A DNA stretch of 64,000 nt. Origin: VHCN01 sp964589935. GTDB lineage: Bacteria > Verrucomicrobiota > Verrucomicrobiia > Limisphaerales > VHCN01. This document shows positions 1 through 8,592 of the stretch, piece by piece. The translations under genes and the position numbers were made by a program. Position 1 is the first letter of the stretch, and every line of letters begins with the position of its first letter. Location: positions 52,488-116,487 of the forward strand of contig CAZPVD010000012.1 in assembly GCA_964589935.1 (NCBI GenBank), given 5' to 3'. The notes below the pieces were generated by a model. It saw nothing but the letters and a program-made list of their open reading frames with translations, did not search any database and had not been told where the DNA came from.

Positions 1-747
1 CACGTCGTTCACGCGCACTACAACCGCCTGCAAAATCCCATCCGCGTCGTGCGCGGCTTGCAGCTCGAAGTCGAAGGCCCGCCCATCTTCAACGGCCTTG
101 CCGCCGCGCTCGCGTCGCTCGACGCCGACCAGAAGGAAACCGGCGCGCTCGTGGTGGACCTCGGCGCGGGCACGACAGAATACGTCGTCTATTCGCGCGG
201 CATCGTGAAGCACACCGGCGTGCTCGCCGTGGGCGGCGACCACGTGACGAACGACATCGCCTACGGGCTGAAGGTGCCGCAGGCGCGCGCCGAGGCGTTG
301 AAAATCGAACATGGCTGTGCAGTCGTTGAAGCGACATCGCGCGGACGCAGCGTGAGCCTGGCGAACGAATCCGGCCTGCCGAACAAGAGTGTCAACGTCG
401 AGCATCTCCAGCGCATCATGCACGCGCGCATCGAGGAGACGTTCCAGCTCATCGCCGACGAACTCGACGAAGAGGGTTTGCGCGATCATCTCGGTGCGGG
501 CGTGGTGCTCGTTGGCGGTGGCGCGTGCGTCCCGCGCGTCGCCGAGCTGGCCGAGCGCGTGTTCCAGATGTCCGTCTCGCCCGGCCACAGCAACACGGTC
601 AGCGGCGTGAAGAGCGCGCTCGACTCGCCCGAGTTCGCAGCCGCCATCGGCCTTGTGAAGTTCGGCGCGATGCAGTCACGCCGCACGGACAGCGGCGGCT
701 GGTTCAACCGTGTTGGCAACCGGCTCGGCTCGCTGCTCCGTCGCTGA
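1..747 (+). CDS. ftsA: Cell division protein FtsA (C-terminal part, truncated by window start)
   Basis: Actin-like ATPase that tethers FtsZ rings to the membrane. The reading frame is open from base 1, so the gene starts upstream of the window; a GTG at 49 is internal, because the residues before it (HVVHAHYNRLQNPI) already belong to the protein. Visible actin-fold signatures are the phosphate-2 motif VVDLGAGTTEYVVY, the GGDHVTNDIAYGL region and the C-terminal VVLVGGGACVPRVAELAE adenosine motif. The tail ends in a basic, glycine/arginine-rich stretch (WFNRVGNRLGSLLRR) that fits the amphipathic membrane-targeting helix of FtsA. ftsZ follows 33 bases downstream, the normal order in the dcw cluster. 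Confident from family motifs and context. Confidence 0.93.
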   Translation, partial: HVVHAHYNRLQNPIRVVRGLQLEVEGPPIFNGLAAALASLDADQKETGALVVDLGAGTTEYVVYSRGIVKHTGVLAVGGDHVTNDIAYGLKVPQARAEALKIEHGCAVVEATSRGRSVSLANESGLPNKSVNVEHLQRIMHARIEETFQLIADELDEEGLRDHLGAGVVLVGGGACVPRVAELAERVFQMSVSPGHSNTVSGVKSALDSPEFAAAIGLVKFGAMQSRRTDSGGWFNRVGNRLGSLLRR

Positions 748-780
748 AAAAGTTTTGAACCGCCAACCCAACCGAGCGTT

Positions 781-2067
781 ATGCAAAACTCAACTGAAAC
801 GCCGCCCGCAAGAAAACACATCGCCGTGAAGGTATTCGGCGTCGGCGGCGCGGGCGGCAACGCGCTCGACGCGCTGTTGCAGGGCGGAATGACTGGCGTT
901 GAATTTGCCGCGCTGAACACCGATACGCAGGCGCTCGCCCGTTCCGCGGCTCCATACAAGCTTCAACTCGGCGCGAAACTCACGCGCGGCCTCGGCGCGG
1001 GCGGCGATCCCGACCGCGGTCGTGCCGCAGCGGAGGAATCGCTCCCGAAACTGCGCGAACTCGTCAAGGGTGCTGATCTCGTGTTCATCATGGCGGGCCT
1101 CGGCGGCGGCACCGGCACGGGCGCGAGTCCCGTGGTTGCGCGCGTTGCAAAGGAGGCCGGCGCTCTTGTGCTCGCCGTCGTCACGCTGCCTTTCCACTGC
1201 GAAGGCTCGCGCCGCCAGCACCACGCGCGGCACGGCTTCGAGCAGTTGACGCTCGGCGCGGACGGTGTGATCTGCCTTCCCAACGAGGCGGCGCAAAAGT
1301 TGTTTGACGAGAACACAAGCGCGCAGGAAATGTTCCAAACCACGAACGGCCTGCTCGCTGAGGGCGTGAGCGGCATCTGGCGGATGCTCGCGTTGCCCGG
1401 ACTCATCAACATTGATTTCAGCGACCTCTGCTCCGTGATGCGCCGCCGCCACGCGGAATGCCGTTTTGCCGCCGCGGTCGGCGCGGGCAAGGATCGTGCG
1501 CGCGAGGCGCTTGAAAAACTTTTCGCCAACCCGCTGCTCAACGGTGGCCAGTTGCTCACCGAGGCCGACGCGCTGCTCGTGAGCCTCGTCGGCGGCCCCG
1601 GACTCGCGATGGCCGAGATCAACCGCGTCATGGAAACCATCAACCGCCAGTGCGACGGCATCCATCTCGTCCTCGGCGCGTCGGTGGATGAAAGTTTCGG
1701 CGACAAACTCTCCGTGACCATCGTGGCCTCGCGCCGCATCCGGGACGGCGAGGGTTCGCTCCCGCTTGACGCCGTGCCTGCGACGAAGACGACTTCAACC
1801 GAGGCGAACATGCAGTTCCTCGATCAGGTGCAGACGGCGCGGCCCGCATCGCGTGTCGTTGTGCCCGCGCCCGAATCAACGCCTGAAAAAGTCGAGCAAG
1901 TGCTCAAGCATCAGCCCAAGCGGCGCAAGTCCGCGAAGGCCACACAAGGCGTGCTGCCGCTGGAAATCATCTCCAAAGGCCGCTTCGAGAAAAGCGAGCC
2001 GACGCTGCGCAACGGCGAGGACCTCGACATCCCGACCTACGTGCGGCGCGGGATGGCGCTGAACTGA
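781..2067 (+). CDS. ftsZ: Cell division GTPase FtsZ
   Basis: Tubulin-like GTPase (428 residues) that forms the cytokinetic ring. It has the N-terminal GVGGAGGNALDAL loop (residues 20-32), the tubulin signature GGGTGTGA (108-115) and the T7 catalytic loop NIDFSD (210-215). A basic, proline-containing linker leads to a C-terminal peptide with DLDIPTYVRRG, matching the FtsZ tail that binds FtsA. The stretch after the signature loop, PFHCEGSRRQHHARHGFEQL, departs from the usual RR-xx-AxxG pattern by being rich in His and Arg, so the protein is a diverged FtsZ. The ATG start lies 33 bases after ftsA, so co-transcription is likely. The next gene is convergent. Confidence 0.95.
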   Translation: MQNSTETPPARKHIAVKVFGVGGAGGNALDALLQGGMTGVEFAALNTDTQALARSAAPYKLQLGAKLTRGLGAGGDPDRGRAAAEESLPKLRELVKGADLVFIMAGLGGGTGTGASPVVARVAKEAGALVLAVVTLPFHCEGSRRQHHARHGFEQLTLGADGVICLPNEAAQKLFDENTSAQEMFQTTNGLLAEGVSGIWRMLALPGLINIDFSDLCSVMRRRHAECRFAAAVGAGKDRAREALEKLFANPLLNGGQLLTEADALLVSLVGGPGLAMAEINRVMETINRQCDGIHLVLGASVDESFGDKLSVTIVASRRIRDGEGSLPLDAVPATKTTSTEANMQFLDQVQTARPASRVVVPAPESTPEKVEQVLKHQPKRRKSAKATQGVLPLEIISKGRFEKSEPTLRNGEDLDIPTYVRRGMALN

Positions 2068-2068
2068 G

Positions 2069-2398
2069 TCACTCGATTGTCAGCGGCCCGTCGAACGTCG
2101 TCAGGCTCACCACTTCCGTGCGCGCCACGTGAGGGCCGTGCTTCACGCCCTTCGGCGCGAAGAACAGAGTGCCGGGCATGAAAACCGTTCCCGACTCCTC
2201 CCATTCGCCGCTCAACACGTAGGCCCACTCGTTCGCCTGCGGATGCGTGTGCGCCGGGATGGTGACTCCCGCGTGGAACTTGCGCAGCACCGTCACGCCG
2301 CCGGTCGCTTCGTTTTTGTGCAGCACGCACAGCTCGACGCCCGCATACGGGCCGGGCATCCACGGCTTGTCCTTTGCCAGCGCAGTGTAAGGAAACAT
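2069..2398 (-). CDS. Small cupin-domain protein
   Basis: Single-domain cupin of 109 residues. The first cupin motif reads PAHTHPQANEWAYVLSGEWE, with putative metal ligands H50, H52 and E57; the second motif FFAPKGVKHGPH supplies H87. The ATG at 2398 is preferred; the open frame extends to a TTG at 2449, but those extra residues are not cupin-like and would leave little room before the divergent rhomboid gene. Its 3' end meets the end of ftsZ, so the two are convergent. The fold implies a metal-dependent enzyme, anti-sigma (ChrR-like) or small-molecule binding role; substrate is unknown. Confidence 0.75.
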   Translation of the reverse strand: MFPYTALAKDKPWMPGPYAGVELCVLHKNEATGGVTVLRKFHAGVTIPAHTHPQANEWAYVLSGEWEESGTVFMPGTLFFAPKGVKHGPHVARTEVVSLTTFDGPLTIE

Positions 2399-2493
2399 GC
2401 GTCCATGCAAGCGCGCGGCGAACGAAAAGCAAGCGCCGATTGCCGGCAAAATGCCCGTTGAAAACTCCGTGACCCGCGGCTAGGTTGCGCCCG

Positions 2494-3378
2494 ATGCTCG
2501 CTGACCGCCATTACATGAAGGAATCCCGCGGACACAATGCTTGGTCGGTGTCCACGATTTTGATGGTTGTTCTGGTGGCCACGTTTGCCTTGCAATGCAT
2601 GGATGACGTGTATTTCAAGACGCGTGTGGAGATGTGGCTGGGATTGACACCCGCGTGGTTCATCTTCGCATGGCAGTTGCTCACATTTCAGTTCCTGCAC
2701 TTCAATCTGTGGCACTTGGTGGGGAATCTTATCGGCCTCTGGTTTTTTGGCCGATTCGTGGAAAACGTCCTAGGAATAAAGCGGTTTCTGCTCGCATATC
2801 TCGGCAGCGGCGTCATCGGTGGCTTGCTGCAAGGCATCCTGATGCTGCTATTTCCGGGACATTTTGGGGCCATTGTTTTTGGCGCGTCGGCGGGAGTGTC
2901 CGGGGTGTTTGCCATTTTTGCGATGCTCGAATCGGAGAGCGAGGTCCGCTTGAACTTCATCCTGCCGATTCGTGCGAAGACACTACTCGGCATTGCGCTG
3001 GCGGTTTCGGCGTTCTTCACGATTGTGCCGACGCCGCGCGAAAGCGTGGCGCACGCGGCGCATCTTGGCGGACTGCTCGCGGGCATCACGTTTGTGCGGT
3101 TGCGCTGGCATCAGGACTTTCGTCCTCTCCCGTGGGTAGGATTGTGGGATCGCTTCCGCGGTGCCTTCCATCAGCGGCCGCCGAGGCGGGCCTCGCCGCG
3201 GGCTCAGTCGCGCAGCGACCTCATCGCGGACATGCCTATCGAGGAACTCACCCCTGATTTCATCAGCCGGGAGGTGGATCCCATTCTCGACAAAATTTCC
3301 GCGCACGGCATCCACAGCCTCACTGAGCGCGAACGCAAAATCCTCGCCGCCGCGCGCGAGCGGATGTCGAAACGGTAG
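2494..3378 (+). CDS. Rhomboid-family intramembrane serine protease
   Basis: Membrane protein of 294 residues. Six or seven hydrophobic segments span roughly residues 18-200. The catalytic serine is S132 in GASAGVSG and the catalytic histidine is in the AHAAHLGG segment (H190 best). The conserved HFNLWHLVGN segment (69-78) gives the H/N residues of TM2. The C-terminal 90 residues are a cytoplasmic basic tail ending in a helical segment (LTERERKILAAARERMSKR), common in verrucomicrobial rhomboids. ATG at 2494 is chosen over TTG at 2485 because the resulting N-terminus MLADRHYMK resembles related proteins as I remember them. GC is a little lower than in flanking genes. Substrates are unknown. Confidence 0.88.
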   Translation: MLADRHYMKESRGHNAWSVSTILMVVLVATFALQCMDDVYFKTRVEMWLGLTPAWFIFAWQLLTFQFLHFNLWHLVGNLIGLWFFGRFVENVLGIKRFLLAYLGSGVIGGLLQGILMLLFPGHFGAIVFGASAGVSGVFAIFAMLESESEVRLNFILPIRAKTLLGIALAVSAFFTIVPTPRESVAHAAHLGGLLAGITFVRLRWHQDFRPLPWVGLWDRFRGAFHQRPPRRASPRAQSRSDLIADMPIEELTPDFISREVDPILDKISAHGIHSLTERERKILAAARERMSKR

Positions 3379-3442
3379 CCGTGCCTCGCGAGTCATCGAA
3401 AAGTCACTTGGCATCCGCCGCCGCGCTTGCATCATCCCCCGC

Positions 3443-4114
3443 ATGAAGAAGTTTGCCGCCGAAGTATTCGGCACGTTTGCGCTCGTGTTTGCCGGCACCG
3501 GGGCGATCGTCATCAATCAGGCCAGTGGCGGCGCGGTCACGCACGTGGGCATCGCACTGACGTTTGGCCTCGTTGTGCTCGCCATGATTTACGCGCTCGG
3601 CGAAGTGTCCGGCGCGCACTTCAACCCCGCCGTCACGCTCGGCTTTTGCGCGGCGGGCCGGATGCCGTGGTCGCAGGCCGCGCCTTACATCGCGAGCCAG
3701 TGCGCGGGCGCGTTTGCCGCCAGCGGATTGTTGCGAGCGCTGTTTCCGAAGGATGAATTTCTTGGCACGACGCTGCCCGCCGGCGCTGAATTCCAATCCT
3801 TCGTGCTCGAAGTGGTTCTCACCGCCGTGCTGATGTTCGTCATCCTCAACGTCTCAACCGGCGCGAAGGAAAAAGGCATCACTGCCGGCATCGCGGTCGG
3901 CGCGGTCATCGCGCTCGAAGCGCTCTTCGCCGGCCCGATTTGTGGCGCCTCGATGAACCCCGCCCGCTCGCTCGCGCCCGCGCTCGTGTCGGGTCACGTC
4001 GAGCATCTGTGGGTGTATCTCGCCGCGCCGGTCGCGGGCGCACTGCTCGCGGTGCCCGCGTGCCGTTGCGTTCAGGCTGAAGGCTGCTGCGCCGCGCCGG
4101 CAAAGGCCATGTAA
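3443..4114 (+). CDS. Aquaporin / MIP-family channel (AqpS-like)
   Basis: Major intrinsic protein of 223 residues with six membrane segments and both half-helix NPA motifs: NPA at 61-63 in SGAHFNPAVT and NPA at 172-174 in GASMNPARS, with the selectivity-filter arginine at 175. The ATG at 3443 starts the canonical MKKFAAEVFGTFALVF; upstream in-frame sequence overlaps the rhomboid gene and is not channel-like. The arsC gene begins 12 bases downstream. In Sinorhizobium an aquaglyceroporin paired with ArsC (AqpS) lets arsenite leave the cell after arsenate reduction, and the same role is inferred here. The Cys-rich C-terminus (CRCVQAEGCC) is unusual and might bind thiophilic metalloids. Confidence 0.9.
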   Translation: MKKFAAEVFGTFALVFAGTGAIVINQASGGAVTHVGIALTFGLVVLAMIYALGEVSGAHFNPAVTLGFCAAGRMPWSQAAPYIASQCAGAFAASGLLRALFPKDEFLGTTLPAGAEFQSFVLEVVLTAVLMFVILNVSTGAKEKGITAGIAVGAVIALEALFAGPICGASMNPARSLAPALVSGHVEHLWVYLAAPVAGALLAVPACRCVQAEGCCAAPAKAM

Positions 4115-4126
4115 AATCCTCTTTCG

Positions 4127-4570
4127 ATGAACGACAAGCCACTCGTCCTGATTTTGTGCACCGGCAACTCGTGCCGCAGCCATCTCGCGGAAGGCGTGTT
4201 GCGCCATTACGCGGGCGACTTCCTCGAAGTCGCCAGCGCCGGCTCGAAGCCTGCGGGCTACGTGCATCCGCTCGCAATTCGTGTGATGCAAGAAATCGGC
4301 CTCAACATCTCCAGTCACCATTCGAAGCACATGAACGATTTCCTCGGTCGGCAGGTTGAAACCGTCATCACCGTCTGCGGCAACGCGGATCAGGCGTGCC
4401 CAATGTTTCCGGGGCAGGTGAACCGGCATCACTGGCCGTTCGACGACCCGGCGCACGCGACCGGGAGCGAGGAGGAGCTGTTGAAAGTCTTCCGCCGCGT
4501 GCGCGATGAAATCGTCGCGGCCTTTCGCGCCTACGCGGATGGCCGCCGCGACGCGATGAAGTCGAAGTGA
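4127..4570 (+). CDS. arsC: Arsenate reductase, thioredoxin-coupled (LMW-PTPase family)
   Basis: Reduces arsenate to arsenite. The protein has 147 residues, normal for this family. The P-loop CTGNSCRS gives the nucleophile C11 and R17; the resolving pair C84 and C91 sits in CGNADQACPMFPG, matching the Bacillus subtilis ArsC redox triad; the acid D106 lies in WPFDDPAH. This triad separates it from plain tyrosine phosphatases. It follows the aquaporin by 12 bases and is probably co-transcribed with it. No ArsR repressor or ArsB/Acr3 pump gene lies nearby, so export probably depends on the channel. Confidence 0.9.
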   Translation: MNDKPLVLILCTGNSCRSHLAEGVLRHYAGDFLEVASAGSKPAGYVHPLAIRVMQEIGLNISSHHSKHMNDFLGRQVETVITVCGNADQACPMFPGQVNRHHWPFDDPAHATGSEEELLKVFRRVRDEIVAAFRAYADGRRDAMKSK

Positions 4571-4583
4571 CGCGCGATTGTGT

Positions 4584-6458
4584 TCACGACGGTTCCGCGT
4601 GGAGCTTTTCCCCACCCAGCCGCCGCCAAGCCTTCTTGATGACCCAGCCGGATTTTTCGAGCGCACGCCGCGCCGTCTCGTAATCCGCACCCGTCAGCTC
4701 GCTCACGATGCGCACGGCGCGGTCGCGCAGCTTCACGTTCGACGGGTTCACGTCCACCATCAGGTTGCTTACGACCTTGCCGAGGCGCACCATCGCGAGC
4801 GTTGTGAAGATGTTCAGCACGAGCTTCGTCGCGGTGCCCGCCTTGAGCCGCGTCGAGCCGGTGAGGATTTCCGGGCTGAGTGAAGGAGCGATCACGACAT
4901 GCGGCCCGCGTGGCTTGAGTTCCTTCATCGTCGGGTTGAAGCACAACAGCACGGTGAACGCGCCGCGCCGCCGCGCCTCGCGCAACGCGCCCCACACGAA
5001 TGGCGTGCGCCCGCTCGCGGCGATGCCGACGACGACATCTTTCGCGCCGACGCTGCGGAACTTCATCGAAGCGGCGCCCGCGTCGCCGTCGTCTTCGGCG
5101 CCCTCAACCGCGCGCCACAGTGCTTCTTCGCCGCCGGCGATGATGCCTTGCACGAGATCGGGAGGTGTGCGGAAGGTGGGCGGGCACTCGCTCGCATCGA
5201 GCACTCCGAGCCGTCCGCTCGTGCCGGCGCCGACGTAGAAGAGATGCCCGTCATGCTTGAAGGCGCGCACGACGCGGCGCACGACGGCTTCGATGTTTGC
5301 CTTTTCCGCAAGCAAAGCCGTGGGAATGTGCGCGTCCTCGGTCAACATCAGCTCAATGGCGTCGCCAAGCGCGAGCTGATCGAGATTCATCGAGCGTGGA
5401 TTGCGTTCTTCAGTAGGCGAGAGGCGAAATTCAGGCAAAGGACGAGGGGCGAGAGGCAGGGAGCCGGGAAGCCCCGTGGATGTCGCGACAAACTCGGCAA
5501 CATTGAACTTTGAACTTTGAACTTTGAACTTTTGCGCCGCGAGCGCGACCGCGCCCCACGCACTCTCGCGTTTGAGCGGCGTGACGATTGCATCAGGCCA
5601 GAGGCTGCAAAGTTCGGCGGCAACTTGTTTCGCGAATCGCGGCTGTTTGAGCAACACGCTGCCTGCGAGAACGAACTGCACCCGCGCGCCGTCCTTCGCG
5701 AGTTTGCGCGCACAGGCGACGCCGTCCTTCGCGAGGCTCGCTGCCGCGCCCTTGAGGATGTCGCGTGCGATAGCGTCGCGCTTCATCGCAGCGTCGAAGA
5801 CTTCGACGGCGAGCGCGGCGATGTCTTTCTTCGACGCGTTTTGCGCCCACGCGATGAGGTCACCCGGCTCATTGAGCATGAGAGCCGAGAGAATCTGTTG
5901 TCCAAGGCGCGACCATTCGTCGTCGCGGTCGAAGTAAAAAACCACGGCCTTGAGCGCGCGCAGGCCGATCTCGTAACCGCTGCCTTTGTCGCCGAGCAAA
6001 TGTCCCCAGCCGCCGAAGCGCGCGGTGCGTCCGTTGGGAGTTCGACCGTAGCAGCACGAGCCGGTGCCGCTTAAAATCAAAACCTGGGGAAGACTTGAGT
6101 CTTGAGTCTTGAGTTTTAAGTCAGCGGCGGCGAGCGCCGTTTCCAAATCATGCGTGGCGTGACACGGCACGTTGCGCCACACATGCGCCGACGCAGCACG
6201 GATGCGCGCCCACTCGGGTTCGCCGCGCGCGCCGGCGAGGCCGATGGCGACAGCGGATGGCTTTGGAAATGCCGCGGCGATCGCGCGCAAGTGACGGCGC
6301 AGTTGCGTGTCCGTGAGCAGTTTGAAGTTCGCCGGGCCGAACTCGCGCCGTTGCAACAGACGGCCTCGCGCATCGGCCAGCAGCGCGACGGTGCGTGTGC
6401 CGCCGCCTTCGATGCCGAGGAACAAAGCGGATTGGGCGTCGCTCGTGCCCTTCGTCAT
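4584..6458 (-). CDS. murQ: Fused BadF/BcrA-type sugar kinase and MurQ (MurNAc-6-phosphate etherase)
   Basis: Two-domain protein of 624 residues for recycling cell-wall amino sugars. Residues about 13-305 are a BadF/BadG/BcrA/BcrD-type kinase with the N-terminal phosphate motif GIEGGGTRTVALLAD and SGTGS/GGWGHLLGDKGSG motifs, like the MurNAc/GlcNAc kinases MurK/NagK. Residues about 360-600 are a SIS-fold MurQ etherase with YVGAGTSGRLGVLDASECPP (catalytic Glu in SEC), VEGAED (second Glu) and ASGRTPFVWGAL. Together they would phosphorylate MurNAc and then cleave the D-lactyl ether to yield GlcNAc-6-P. The domains are joined by a linker of about 50 residues built largely from heptanucleotide repeats. 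The MurQ part has its own internal Met at its border, so the gene may have arisen by fusion. Confidence 0.9.
   Translation of the reverse strand: MTKGTSDAQSALFLGIEGGGTRTVALLADARGRLLQRREFGPANFKLLTDTQLRRHLRAIAAAFPKPSAVAIGLAGARGEPEWARIRAASAHVWRNVPCHATHDLETALAAADLKLKTQDSSLPQVLILSGTGSCCYGRTPNGRTARFGGWGHLLGDKGSGYEIGLRALKAVVFYFDRDDEWSRLGQQILSALMLNEPGDLIAWAQNASKKDIAALAVEVFDAAMKRDAIARDILKGAAASLAKDGVACARKLAKDGARVQFVLAGSVLLKQPRFAKQVAAELCSLWPDAIVTPLKRESAWGAVALAAQKFKVQSSKFNVAEFVATSTGLPGSLPLAPRPLPEFRLSPTEERNPRSMNLDQLALGDAIELMLTEDAHIPTALLAEKANIEAVVRRVVRAFKHDGHLFYVGAGTSGRLGVLDASECPPTFRTPPDLVQGIIAGGEEALWRAVEGAEDDGDAGAASMKFRSVGAKDVVVGIAASGRTPFVWGALREARRRGAFTVLLCFNPTMKELKPRGPHVVIAPSLSPEILTGSTRLKAGTATKLVLNIFTTLAMVRLGKVVSNLMVDVNPSNVKLRDRAVRIVSELTGADYETARRALEKSGWVIKKAWRRLGGEKLHAEPS
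5503..5530. repeat. Heptanucleotide tandem repeat, 4 x TTGAACT, in kinase-MurQ linker
   Basis: Four perfect copies of a 7-base unit lie inside the coding sequence, at about residues 310-319, where the minus strand encodes KFKVQSSKF. The site is the junction between the kinase and etherase domains. The adjacent linker to about 5425 (encoding LPLAPRPLPEF) looks like a second, decayed heptamer array. Confidence 0.85.
6094..6114. repeat. Heptanucleotide tandem repeat, 3 x CTTGAGT, in kinase domain loop
   Basis: Three perfect copies of a different 7-base unit, within codons for about residues 115-122 (LKTQDSSL) of the kinase-MurQ protein. They precede the conserved LILSGTGS strand, so they probably expand a surface loop. 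Confidence 0.8.
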
Positions 6459-6510
6459 GATGGCGAATTATCCCGGCGAAGAGGAGGTTTGGAAAGCAAC
6501 TTCGCGCCGC

Positions 6511-8592
6511 TCACTGCGCGAGCCGGTTCAGCGTGTAATACGCGACCGCGTGCAGCGGCTCCGCGCCGTCCACGCCGCGCACCTTGTCGAAGCGCAGCTC
6601 GTAGATTTTCTCCGCGCGCATCTCGGTGAGCGCGAGGCGAACGATCTTGTGGTCAGCGGCCAACGCGGCGGACTTCACCGCGACCGGCGTGTTGTCCATC
6701 TGTGGTGAGCCGTAAGCGGCGCGGTAGAGATAATGGAAATGCTGCGCCGACCAGCTCGCCGGGTTTTGCGCCGCCGCGGCGTCGAGCGGTTGAGTGAATG
6801 TGACTTCAAATCCGTCGCGCGTCAGCTTTACGGTCTGCGCTTCGAGCGGCGTCCGGCCCGTCCACACGAGGCGCTGCAGGCCGCGCTCGTGCCCGCCGAT
6901 GCTGCCCCAGCCGCGGTCGGTCTGGCCAACCAACAAACTCCCATCCGGTGCGAACGCGAGTCGGTTGTTTCCCGCCTGAAAGCCGCTGCGAAATGGAAAA
7001 CACGCGCCTTGAAATTCCCCGTCCACTTTTTCCAGCGCGACGCGCACCACGTTGCACTTCGTCACGTCGCCGACGAGCATCTGCCCGGCGAACGGCCCGA
7101 ACTTCCCGCCGGTCGTGTCCACGATGGGTTCGCTGAGGGACTGGCCCATCGTGCCGTAAGGGAACTGGATCGCGGGAAGTTTCCGCCGCTTCGCAAGCTC
7201 CTCAATCGGCGTCTTGTCGCCAGCGGGAAAGCTCGCATCCCACTTCAACGCGGCGGGATGCCCGTGGAACGCGCCCTTGCTGATGTGGTGCAGCGGGCAC
7301 GTGCCCGTGTATTCGCCCTGGTTGTCGGTGATGAAGAGTTCGCCATCGGGCGTCATGCAGATGCCGTTGGGCGAACGCAGGCCCGCCGACCACGGGATGA
7401 ACTCGCCGCGCGGCGTGACCTTGAAGCTCCAGCCGAAATACTTTCCGCCGCCGCTCACGCCGATGCCGGAGATCGCGCCCCAGAAGTTTCCCTCGCGGTC
7501 ACGCACCGGCCCGTAAATGTAGGCGTGCTGGCTCGCGGACACGCCGCACTCGGCGGTGATCGTGTCAAACACATCCGCGCGCCCGTCGCCGTCCGTGTCC
7601 GCGACGCGCGTCAGTTCGCTGCGCTGAACAATGAAGAACTCGCCCGGCCTGCCCGGCCAGATGCCCAGCGGCTCCTGCAGGCCGGAGGCGAACAGTTTCC
7701 AGCGCTCCGGTGAGCGAAGCTCCGTGGCCGCGCTCGGACCGCCCGCGCCCGAAGCCATCCAAATCTCCCCGCGCCGCGTGCAGACCGCGAGCGTGCCGTC
7801 CTTCGTGAACGTCATCCCGCCGACTTCGAGCACGACGCTCGGAGGTGGCGTGATGGTTTCGAGGCGGTAGTAGAAGTCCTCGCCCGCCGCCGGGAAGTCC
7901 TTCGCGAGCCGCTCGTTGAGTTCCTTTCGCAGCGCAGTGCTCAACGGACTCAGCTCGAAGTAAAAATCCGTCGGCTCGCTCACGCGGATCGAGAGGAAGT
8001 TTGCCCCGCGCTTGAGTGGAATGTTGAAGGACACTGGCTCGTTGATGTTTGCGATCTGCGTGGCGAGCCAGCCGGGCGGGCCGAGTTCGCCGGGCAGCAC
8101 GGCGCCGTTGAAGCGCACGGTGAGCGGCCGCCTCGCGCCGATCGTGAACGTCACCTCCTGCTCGCGCTCCGCTTCGATGACGCGGTAGAGCCAGCCGTTC
8201 GCGGTCTCGAACTTGCGCCACTGCGCGTTCTCGAATTGCGGCGCGGCGGCCCACTTCAATTCCTTGCCGTTCGCGGTGTAAGTGGCGTTGAGATCCGTCG
8301 AGCCGTTCGTGGCGAATTTCACCTCCGCGTTGCCGAGCGTCTGCCACGCGCCGGCCCGGAACTGCACGAGCTGCTGCACGCTCGCGTCGAGCGTGGCCTT
8401 GACCGTCGCGTCGCGCGTCGCGGCCTTGACGTAGGTGAGTTCGCTCCGCGTCGCGGCAAGTTCAGCCCCGCTCGTTGAATGAATGAAAAGTGAAGATGCG
8501 AACGCGAACGCGGCGAGCGTTGACGCTGGCTGGTGGAACACGATTGCTTTCAGCGCGGCGGTCTGGCCGGCCTCGGAACGGCGTCGCTTCAT
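6511..8592 (-). CDS. Secreted PQQ-dependent dehydrogenase-like six-bladed beta-propeller protein
   Basis: Exported protein of 693 residues; the N-terminus has a basic stretch and a hydrophobic segment ending near STSGAEL. Residues about 60-240 are a beta-rich N-terminal region. Residues about 255-580 form a propeller of the soluble-aldose/sorbosone-dehydrogenase type, with GGMTFTKDGTLAVCTRRGEI, ADTDGDGRADVFDT, GLRSPNGICMTPDGELFITD and LAFAPDGSLLVGQTDRGWG repeats. The C-terminus (about 600-693) is a small beta domain. No CxxCH haem motif is present, unlike many PVC relatives. The ATG overlaps the stop of the upstream histidine kinase gene (ATGA at 8589-8592), so translation is probably coupled. 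The substrate cannot be told from sequence. Confidence 0.8.
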   Translation of the reverse strand: MKRRRSEAGQTAALKAIVFHQPASTLAAFAFASSLFIHSTSGAELAATRSELTYVKAATRDATVKATLDASVQQLVQFRAGAWQTLGNAEVKFATNGSTDLNATYTANGKELKWAAAPQFENAQWRKFETANGWLYRVIEAEREQEVTFTIGARRPLTVRFNGAVLPGELGPPGWLATQIANINEPVSFNIPLKRGANFLSIRVSEPTDFYFELSPLSTALRKELNERLAKDFPAAGEDFYYRLETITPPPSVVLEVGGMTFTKDGTLAVCTRRGEIWMASGAGGPSAATELRSPERWKLFASGLQEPLGIWPGRPGEFFIVQRSELTRVADTDGDGRADVFDTITAECGVSASQHAYIYGPVRDREGNFWGAISGIGVSGGGKYFGWSFKVTPRGEFIPWSAGLRSPNGICMTPDGELFITDNQGEYTGTCPLHHISKGAFHGHPAALKWDASFPAGDKTPIEELAKRRKLPAIQFPYGTMGQSLSEPIVDTTGGKFGPFAGQMLVGDVTKCNVVRVALEKVDGEFQGACFPFRSGFQAGNNRLAFAPDGSLLVGQTDRGWGSIGGHERGLQRLVWTGRTPLEAQTVKLTRDGFEVTFTQPLDAAAAQNPASWSAQHFHYLYRAAYGSPQMDNTPVAVKSAALAADHKIVRLALTEMRAEKIYELRFDKVRGVDGAEPLHAVAYYTLNRLAQ

